From NCBI GenBank assembly GCA_963770865.1, contig CAVYRD010000012.1, forward strand, positions 124,001 through 188,000: a stretch of DNA of 64,000 nt, in the 5' to 3' direction. The translations under genes were made by a program, and so were the position numbers. Numbering within the stretch: position 1 is the first letter of the stretch; every line of letters begins with the position of its first letter. Source of the stretch: Miltoncostaea sp963770865 (GTDB lineage: Bacteria > Actinomycetota > Thermoleophilia > Miltoncostaeales > Miltoncostaeaceae). The notes under the pieces are model-generated. The model saw nothing but the letters and a program-made list of their open reading frames with translations. It was not told the DNA's origin and ran no database searches. Of the stretch, positions 58,468 through 64,000 are shown piece by piece.

Positions 58468-59174
58468 GCGACCCGCCCGTGGTGCAGCGCCACGATGCCG
58501 CCGGCCAGCCCGCGCCAGCGCACGTCGGTGAGGCCCGCGGCCGCCATCCGGGCCGCCAGCGCGGGCGGCTCCGGGAAGCGCCGGACCGACGCCGGCAGGT
58601 ACGAGTAGGCGGCGCCGTCACGGCCGAGCAGGCGGCCGAGGCGGGGCACCACGCGGTCGAACCAGAACTCGTAGAACCCCCGCAGCCGGGAGGGCGTCGT
58701 GATCTCGAGGATCACCACCCGGCCGCCGGGCCGGACGACCCGGGCCATCTCGGCCAGCCCCGCGTCCAGGTCGCTGACGTTGCGGATGCCGAAGGCGACG
58801 GTCGCCGCGTCGAAGGCGCCGTCGGCGAAGGGCAGGGCCAGGGCGTCGCCCTGGCGGAAGTCGACCGGGACGCCGCGCCCGGCGGCCTTGGACCGCGCTC
58901 GCGTCAGCATCTCCTCGGCGAAGTCGAGCCCGACCACCTCGCCCGACGGCGTCACCCGGGCGGCCAGCTCCAGCGCCAGGTCGCCGGTGCCGGTGCAGAC
59001 GTCGAGGGCGCGGTCGCCCGCGGCGAGGTCGGCGGCGGCGGCCGCGGCGCGGCGCCAGCGGCCGTCCAGGCCCGCGGTCATCGCCCGGTTGAGGAGGTCG
59101 TAGCGGGGCGCGATGCGATCGAACATCCGCTGCACCTCGACGGCCGGGAGGCGCCCCGGAGTGGCGTCGCTCAC
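58464..59174 (-). CDS. menG: demethylmenaquinone methyltransferase MenG/UbiE
   Basis: A 236-residue SAM methyltransferase with FDRIAPRYDLLNRAMTAGLD, ALDVCTGTGDLALELAA, VVGLDFAEEMLTRARSK, FDAATVAFGIRNVSDLDAGL and LEITTPSRLRGFYEFWFDRV, the full UbiE signature. It methylates demethylmenaquinone in the last step. GTG 59174 overlaps the ubiX stop and the end overlaps the polyprenyl synthase start, so the operon is tightly coupled. Confidence 0.95.
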   Translation of the reverse strand: MSDATPGRLPAVEVQRMFDRIAPRYDLLNRAMTAGLDGRWRRAAAAAADLAAGDRALDVCTGTGDLALELAARVTPSGEVVGLDFAEEMLTRARSKAAGRGVPVDFRQGDALALPFADGAFDAATVAFGIRNVSDLDAGLAEMARVVRPGGRVVILEITTPSRLRGFYEFWFDRVVPRLGRLLGRDGAAYSYLPASVRRFPEPPALAARMAAAGLTDVRWRGLAGGIVALHHGRVA

Positions 59175-59807
59175 GCCGCCGAGCCCGGGACCGCAGCGGC
59201 CGGCTCGCCCCAGCGCTTCATGAGGCGGTGCTCGACGCCGAGGTGGTCGAGCGCCTTGCCCACCATGAAGTCGACCAGGTCGTCCACGGTGCGCGGGTGG
59301 TTGTAGAAGCCGGGCATCGCCGGCATCACGATCGCCCCGGCGCGGGTGACGGTGGCCATGTTCTCGAGGTGGATCAGGCTGAGCGGCGTCTCGCGGGGCA
59401 TCAGCACGAGCGTGCGGCGCTCCTTCAGCATCACGTCGGCGCAGCGGTGGATGAGGTTGCGCGCGGTGCCGTGGGCGATGCAGGCCAGCGACGAGCCGGA
59501 GCAGGGCGCGATCAGCGCCGCCGGCGCCAGGGAGGACCCCGAGGCGAACGGCGCGGTCAGGTCGTTGAGCCCGAGCACGGTCACCGAGCCGGGGCCGCGT
59601 GGCGAAGCGCTCGACGAAGCTCGCCACGACCATCGCCGGGTCTTCCGGCGGCCGGGTCCCGGCCTCGAGTATCTCGTGGCTGATGACGTGGGCGCCGGAG
59701 CCGCTGACGCAGAGGCCGACCTCGCACTCCGCGTCCGTGAGGGCCTGGAGCGCTCGGCCGGCGTAGGCGGCCCCGCTGGCTCCGGTGACCCCGAGGAATA
59801 CGCGCAT
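59171..59807 (-). CDS. ubiX: flavin prenyltransferase (UbiX/MqnM type), one frameshift
   Basis: ATG 59807 begins MRVFLGVTGASGAAYAGRAL, the FMN site of UbiX. After one inserted base near 59600 it continues VTVLGLNDLTAPFASGSSLA, LIAPCSGSSLACIAHGTARN, LVLMPRETPLSLIHLENMAT and GAIVMPAMPGFYNHPRTVDD. The total length exceeds a multiple of three by exactly one. UbiX makes prenylated FMN for UbiD-type decarboxylases; the UbiD-like gene at 62413 is the obvious client, and together they would decarboxylate dihydroxynaphthoate in the futalosine route. Confidence 0.92.
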
Positions 59808-59897
59808 CCCGTGATCGTACCGGTGCGTCGCCGGATGCGGCGCAGGTCGGCGTCCCCGAACGCGGGGCCGCATGACCCCGTCCGGTCCCCGCAACGA

Positions 59898-59937
59898 CGA
59901 CGGGCCCCGCCCCCCACGCGGGGGACGGGGCCCGTCG
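59898..59937. terminator. strong hairpin between qcrC and ubiX
   Basis: CGACGGGCCCCG (59898-59909) pairs perfectly with CGGGGCCCGTCG (59926-59937), and inner CCCC/GGGG runs extend the stem. It lies 11 bp beyond the qcrC stop on the minus strand, so it likely ends the qcr transcript before the menaquinone genes. No T-run is present. Confidence 0.65.
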
Positions 59938-59947
59938 GGCGCACCGC

Positions 59948-60700
59948 CTACTGCTTGTACTTGACGCCCAGACCGGCGACCAACGTGCCGATCGCCTTGT
60001 ACTGCTCGGGCGTGAAGCTCTTGAACGGGAGCATCCCGGCGGGCGGATTGCTCAGGAACTGCTGGGCCGTCTCGGGCGTGAGCGGGCTGGGCTTGGCCCC
60101 CTCGTTGGTGAGGTTCGGACCGGGGCCCGTGGCTCCCACGCCGGCGATCATGTGACAGCTCGTACAGCCGGCGGTGAGGAAGATGGTCGCGCCCTGCGCC
60201 GCCACCGGGTCAGAGTCAAGGCCGCTCAGCGGGAGCGTCTGGGAGACCTCGCCGCCGGGGGCCTCGCCGCCCTTGATGGTCATGTAGGCGAGGAACACCA
60301 CCACGGCCACCGCGGTGAACATCGCGATCGGCCGCTTGTTCGGCCGGCGCTCGGGGCCCCGGTCGATGAACGGCGTCGCGATGAGCAGCACCATGAGGAT
60401 GTTCGGGACGATGAACGTCGCCATGATCAGCGGCATCAGGGCGTTCTGGCCCTTGAAGATCTTCAGCAGCTCGAAGAGGAAGAAGAAGTACCACTCGGGC
60501 CGCGGGACGAACGTCGTGGTGGTCGGGTTGACCGGCGTGCCGACGTCCACCTGGTGCCAGATCGCCAGGGTGATGACCAGGCCGATCGCGATCGTCGCGA
60601 CGATCAGGTCCTTGTAGACCGCGTAGGGGAAGAACGGCTTGCCCTCCGCCTTCGCGACCGCATAGTCGCGCTTGTAGTACTCCTTCTGCGCGCGGTTCAC
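59948..60700 (-). CDS. qcrC: QcrC: cytochrome b subunit IV-like domain fused to cytochrome c
   Basis: A 250-residue protein. Residues 1-110 resemble cytochrome b6f subunit IV: YAVYKDLIVATIAIGLVITL and FVPRPEWYFFFLFELLKIF with the PEWY quinol-site motif, then TFIVPNILMVLLIATPFIDR. A third helix leads to a cytochrome c domain with heme site TAGCTSCHMIAGVGA and the distal Met in GMLPFKSF or nearby. This b-IV/c fusion is the Bacillus-type QcrC. It takes electrons from menaquinol through Rieske to its own heme. ATGA-type overlap with qcrB. Confidence 0.9.
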   Translation of the reverse strand: MNRAQKEYYKRDYAVAKAEGKPFFPYAVYKDLIVATIAIGLVITLAIWHQVDVGTPVNPTTTTFVPRPEWYFFFLFELLKIFKGQNALMPLIMATFIVPNILMVLLIATPFIDRGPERRPNKRPIAMFTAVAVVVFLAYMTIKGGEAPGGEVSQTLPLSGLDSDPVAAQGATIFLTAGCTSCHMIAGVGATGPGPNLTNEGAKPSPLTPETAQQFLSNPPAGMLPFKSFTPEQYKAIGTLVAGLGVKYKQ

Positions 60701-61536
60701 GACTGGCCCTCGGCCTTCATCACGGGCTGGGGCTCGGCCGGCGCGACGGCCGGGACCTCGCGGCGCCCGTAGGGGAGCCGCTCACGCTCGGCCGCGCGGC
60801 GCGCCTCCTCCTCGGCCCGCTCCACTGCCATGCGGCGCTTGGAGTAGGGCGGCTCGGCGATGCCGAGCTTGGTGATCAGGAAGAGGTGTAACCCGATGAA
60901 GGTCGCGATGCCCCCCGGTATGACGAGCATGTGGACGGAGTAGAACCGCGAGAGCGTCTGGGGTCCGAACTCCGGGCCGGCGCGGAGGATGTCCGCGATG
61001 TACGGGCCGATGAGCGGCGCGCTGGCGGTGATGTTCAGGGCGACGACCGTGGCCCAGTAGGCCTTCTGGTCCCACACCAGCAGGTAGCCGGTGAGGCCCA
61101 TGAACATCGTCATGATCAGGAGGAGCGCCCCGGTCACCCACGTCAGCTCGCGCGGGTACTTGTACGACCCGAAGAAGAAGACGCGCCCCATGTGGAGGAA
61201 GACGACGACGATCATGGCGCTGGCGCCCCACTTGTGCATGCCGCGCACGAGCCAGCCCCAGGTCACCTCGTTCGTGATCGTGTCGATGCTCTGGTAGGCG
61301 CTGTTGGAGTCCGGCTTGTAGTACATCGCCAGGACGATCCCGGTGATGGCCTGCAGGCCGAACAGCGCCATGGCGGTGAAGCCGAGCGTCTGGAACCAGC
61401 TCGTCTCGGCGGGCACGTTGCGGAAGAGGAACCACTTGGCGCCGGTCGTGACGCCGGTGCGCTCGTTGACGTAGTCGAGCGTCGCCTCCCCGGCCTTGAC
61501 GGCCGGGTTCTTGGGTCCGATGTCGGTTGTGGCCAC
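60697..61536 (-). CDS. qcrB: QcrB: cytochrome b6-type subunit
   Basis: A 279-residue protein with four membrane helices: TLGFTAMALFGLQAITGIVL, KWGASAMIVVVFLHMGRVFF, TWVTGALLLIMTMFMGLTGY and SVHMLVIPGGIATFIGLHLF. Two heme-b histidine pairs are seen: RGMHKWG with VFLHMGR, and YSVHML with GLHLF (14 residues between the last two, as in b6). The C-terminal 45 residues are charged and unlike other QcrB. It forms the quinol-oxidising core with QcrA and QcrC. Confidence 0.92.
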   Translation of the reverse strand: MATTDIGPKNPAVKAGEATLDYVNERTGVTTGAKWFLFRNVPAETSWFQTLGFTAMALFGLQAITGIVLAMYYKPDSNSAYQSIDTITNEVTWGWLVRGMHKWGASAMIVVVFLHMGRVFFFGSYKYPRELTWVTGALLLIMTMFMGLTGYLLVWDQKAYWATVVALNITASAPLIGPYIADILRAGPEFGPQTLSRFYSVHMLVIPGGIATFIGLHLFLITKLGIAEPPYSKRRMAVERAEEEARRAAERERLPYGRREVPAVAPAEPQPVMKAEGQS

Positions 61537-61546
61537 GGGCGCCTCG

Positions 61547-62261
61547 TCAGGTGAAGGGGTAGAGGTTTGCCAAGACGCCGGTCACTGCCTCACCCGGGGC
61601 CTTCAGCGGATACGGGTCGAGGTTCGCGTTGACGGAGAACGGCTTGCCGATCAGGACGCGCGCATCCGCCTTTGCGCCCTGCGTGGAGCAGCCGGCGGTC
61701 GGGGTGGTCTGTCGCGCGACGTCCTTGCCGTCAGGCGGTCGTGAGCTTGATGTCGAAGCGGTCGAGCGGGCGCGGCGGCGGTCCCCCCACGACGAGCCCG
61801 GCGGAGTCGTACGCGCCGCCGTGGCACGGGCAGGCGTACGCATCCGAGCCCGCCGAGTAGCTGACGGGGCACCCGAGGTGCGCGCAGCGGTTCCAGATGG
61901 CCGTCAGCGCGCCGTCGGCGTTACGCACGAACGCGCGCCGGTCCGCCTCGGGGTTTGGCCCCGAGACCGCGATCGAGGTGGTCTGGCCGTCGGGGAAGTC
62001 CGCCAGCGCGCCGACGTTGACCCACTCCCAGGCCTCGCCCTGGAGCGAGTCGGCGGCCGCGAAGCCGACGACCGGGACCAGGATGGCGGCGGTCATGACG
62101 CCGCCGGTGACCACCGCGACCCCGGTGAGGAACTTGGTCCGCGTGATGAAGGCGGGGTCGTCGTGGTGGTCGTGGACCGGCTCCGGCGCGTGTGCCGCCG
62201 GCCCGCTGTACTGACCCCCGCGGGTGCCCCCGGCGGTCTCGTCCCCCTGGCTCTCAGCCAA
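61547..62261 (-). CDS. qcrA: QcrA: Rieske iron-sulfur protein, C-terminal frameshift
   Basis: ATG 62261 begins a protein with one N-terminal membrane helix (FLTGVAVVTGGVMTAAILVP) and a Rieske fold: AIWNRCAHLGCPVSYSAGSD and AYACPCHGGAYDSAGLVVGG, which carry the two Cys-His pairs. The frame meets TGA 61731 after DIKLTTA, giving 176 residues. A one-base shift near 61735 would add about 60 residues (RQTTPTAGCSTQGAKADARV, TGVLANLYPFT), ending at 61547 just before qcrB. The extension is protein-like and fills the gap, so a shift is likely. It is probably a Tat substrate, as are many Rieske proteins. Confidence 0.88.
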
Positions 62262-62412
62262 CCCGACCTCCCTGCGATGTCGTCCAGCGGCCGGACCCCG
62301 GCACGCTCGGGGGATTCAACCCGACGGGGAAGGCAGAATCAACGACACACAGACGGGCCGGACGTCCCTTTCTTCGGGGACGGAAACCGCATCGCGCCGG
62401 CCCCGCCCGGCC

Positions 62413-63840
62413 TCAGCCCAGGCCGTACTCGGCCCAGCGGCGGTCCACCATCGCGCGCACCTCGTCGCTCATCACGATGGCGTCCGGCCACGGCCGCACG
62501 ACCCCCTCGCCCTGCCACTTGCGGGTGGCGTCGAAGCCCACCTTCGACCCGTAGGCGAAGTAGGGCGCCGCGTGGTCGAGGGCGTCCACGGGGCCCTCGA
62601 CGACCATCATGTCGCGCCCCGGGTTGACGTTGGAGAAGGCCTGGAACGCCACCGCCGACACGTCCTGCACGTCCACGTCGTGGTCGACGACGATCACGCA
62701 CCGGCTGAGCGAGAGCAGGCCGAGGCCCCAGATGGCGCTCATCAGCTTGCGAGCATGGCCCGGGTAGCGCTTGCGCACCGAGACGATGGCGCAGTTGTGG
62801 AAGACGCCCTCCAGCGGGAGGTTCATGTCCACCAGGTCGGGCAGCGTCATGCGGATGATCGGCAGGAACAGCCGCTCGGTGGCCTTGCCCAGGAAGAAGT
62901 CCTCCATCGGGGGCGGGCCGACGATCGTGGTCGAGTAGACGGCGTCGCGGCGCATCGACATGCCGGTGATGTGGAACGTCGGGTAGTCGTCCACGGGGGT
63001 GTAGAAGCCCGTGTGGTCGCCGAACGGGCCCTCGGGCCGCAGGTCGGCGGCGTCCACGTAGCCCTCGAGCACGACCTCGGCCTCGGCCGGGACCTCGAGG
63101 TTGACGGTACGGCACCTCACCATCTCGACGCTCTTGCCGCGCAGGAAGCCCGCGAAGATCATCTCGTCGATGCCGGGGGGAAGCGGCGCGGTGGCCGAGT
63201 AGGTCGTCGCCGGGTGCGAGCCGATCACGACGGCCACCGGCACGCGCCCCTGCGAGTCGCGCAGGTGGGCGGCGCCGTCCTTGTGGATCTGCCAGTGCAT
63301 CATCGCCGTGCGCCGGTCCATCTTCTGGATGCGGTACATGCCGCAGTTGCGCGCGCCGGTCACCGGGTCGCGGCTGAAGACGAGCGGCAGCGTGATGTAC
63401 GGGCCGCCGTCGTCGGGCCAGCAGGTGAGGATCGGCAGCAGGTCGAGGTCGGGCTCGTCGAGCCAGACCTCCTGGCAGGGGCCGTCCTTCACGATCCTCG
63501 AGGAGAACGAGGCGAGCTCGCGCAGCTTGCCGAGCGCCTTCATCTTGGCCACGACGCCCTGGGGCGGCTGCAGGTCCATCAGCGTCTCGATGCGGGCGCC
63601 GAGCGCGTCGAGGCTCTCGGTGCCGAGCGCCATGCACATGCGCCGGTCCGTCCCGAACTGGTTGATCAGCACCGGCAGGCGGCTGCCGGCCACGTCGGTG
63701 AACAGCAGGGCCGGGCCGCCGGCCTTGGAGACGCGGTCGGCGATCTCGGTGATCTCCAGGTGCGGGTCGACCCGCACGGTCACGCGCCGCAGTTCGCCGG
63801 CCCTCTCCAGGATCGAGATCCACTCGCGCAGGTCCTTCAC
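62413..63840 (-). CDS. ubiD: UbiD family decarboxylase (probable MqnL)
   Basis: A 475-residue prenyl-FMN-dependent decarboxylase. It starts at GTG 63840 (MKDLREWISILERAGELRRV). Signatures are GGPALLFTDVAGSRLPVLIN, CGMYRIQKMDRRTAMMHW, VPVAVVIGSHPATTYSATAP, LPPGIDEMIFAGFLRG, EVPAEAEVVLEGYVDAADLR, PEGPFGDHTGFYTP with the catalytic Glu, and VVDHDVDVQDVSAVAFQAFS. It needs the UbiX cofactor, made by 59171-59807. In this futalosine context it likely decarboxylates dihydroxy-6-naphthoate or its prenylated form. GTGA overlap with the next gene. Confidence 0.93.
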   Translation of the reverse strand: MKDLREWISILERAGELRRVTVRVDPHLEITEIADRVSKAGGPALLFTDVAGSRLPVLINQFGTDRRMCMALGTESLDALGARIETLMDLQPPQGVVAKMKALGKLRELASFSSRIVKDGPCQEVWLDEPDLDLLPILTCWPDDGGPYITLPLVFSRDPVTGARNCGMYRIQKMDRRTAMMHWQIHKDGAAHLRDSQGRVPVAVVIGSHPATTYSATAPLPPGIDEMIFAGFLRGKSVEMVRCRTVNLEVPAEAEVVLEGYVDAADLRPEGPFGDHTGFYTPVDDYPTFHITGMSMRRDAVYSTTIVGPPPMEDFFLGKATERLFLPIIRMTLPDLVDMNLPLEGVFHNCAIVSVRKRYPGHARKLMSAIWGLGLLSLSRCVIVVDHDVDVQDVSAVAFQAFSNVNPGRDMMVVEGPVDALDHAAPYFAYGSKVGFDATRKWQGEGVVRPWPDAIVMSDEVRAMVDRRWAEYGLG

Positions 63841-64000
63841 GCGGCCAGCGCCTCCGCGAGGCCGGGCGTCGGCGGCAGCTCGTCGGCCAGGGCCGCCATG
63901 CCGGCCACGTCGCCGCGGCGCGCGCAGCGCGTGGCGCGCGGCGACGAAGAGGGCCGTGGCCCGCTCCTCGCGCGGCCCGCGGCGGGCGGCGATGGCCGCG
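63837..64000 (-). CDS. partial gene upstream of ubiD, unrecognised
   Basis: Only the C-terminal 55 or so codons are inside the window. The sequence gives ERATALFVAARHALRA, and after a shift near 63930 GDVAGMAALADELPPTPGLA and EALAA before TGA 63837, which overlaps the ubiD start. It is helical and alanine-rich with no recognised motif. Coupled to ubiD, so probably of the same operon. Confidence 0.5.
   Translation of the reverse strand, partial: RPSPPAAGRARSGPRPSSSPRATRCARRGDVAGMAALADELPPTPGLAEALAA

Noticed and set aside
55920..59306. An 1128-codon + strand frame
   Set aside because: Antisense to mqnC, mqnA, polyprenyl synthase and menG, all strongly supported.
1..64000. CRISPR arrays, rRNA genes, riboswitches and prophage structural genes
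   Set aside because: No regular repeat-spacer arrays, rRNA signatures or clear riboswitch cores were seen. The only tandem repeat of note is the coding one at 37730-37801.

Overview
The window is a very GC-rich bacterial chromosome segment, most likely from a deep-branching actinobacterium (Thermoleophilia such as Solirubrobacterales or Gaiellales would fit). The reasons are a futalosine-type menaquinone operon, a split QcrA-QcrB-QcrC menaquinol:cytochrome c reductase (cytochrome b6 plus a subunit IV/cytochrome c fusion), SpoIID and SpoIVB homologues in a non-firmicute context, a DUF11 cell-surface protein, many GTG starts and many GTGA/ATGA gene overlaps. The assignment is inference from gene content. 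About a third of the genes carry apparent single-base frameshifts, concentrated at 3.2-7.6, 21.6-24.4, 28.2-36.9 and 46.5-48.7 kb. These look like consensus errors rather than decay, because both halves of each gene stay conserved.

Layout. 1-0.7 kb: 3' part of an AIR-synthase-like NitF homologue. 0.7-2.7 kb: a methyltransferase divergent from a TetR regulator with a striking shared operator. 2.7-9.8 kb: a sulfur-scavenging block with a cysteine-free Rrf2 regulator, two flavin reductases, a RibA-like domain protein, an SfnC/DszC-like monooxygenase, SfnG, SfnB, PadR and a SnoaL-like protein. 9.8-24.4 kb: an accessory metabolic cluster combining nitrogen-starvation (Nit1C-like) genes (GNAT, radical SAM, amidohydrolase, MSMEG_0572-like, MSMEG_0565-like glycosyltransferase) with carbamate kinase, FdrA and DUF2877 genes (the oxamate carbamoyltransferase set of E. 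coli, without the DUF1116 subunit). It also holds a lysine-less aminotransferase-fold protein and a fused luciferase-like monooxygenase/PLP decarboxylase. This is the most novel-looking part of the window.

24.4-27.5 kb: SpoIID and SpoIVB homologues, then an IS110-type element. 29-38 kb: nucleotide-sugar genes for an acetamido-uronic acid (WbpA, WbpB, WbpD and WbpI types), a secreted Ig-like protein, CcdA and a DUF11 protein. 38.4-43.4 kb: aldolase, P450, membrane proteins, a methyltransferase remnant and a cupin. 43.5-45.9 kb: two IS5-type elements side by side, the first carrying a passenger gene. 46.5-48.7 kb: MMPL transporter. 48.7-49.7 kb: a gene-poor stretch with a tRNA-Thr-like 3' remnant, followed by tRNA-Lys.

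49.8-64 kb is core metabolism: aminofutalosine deaminase-like protein, TatA, dCTP deaminase, LipA, a zinc-ribbon protein behind a sigma-28-type promoter, rhodanese, MqnC, MqnA, an MqnE C-terminal-half-like protein, polyprenyl synthase, MenG, UbiX-like, QcrCBA and UbiD-like. These genes make menaquinone by the futalosine route and oxidise it through the Qcr complex.
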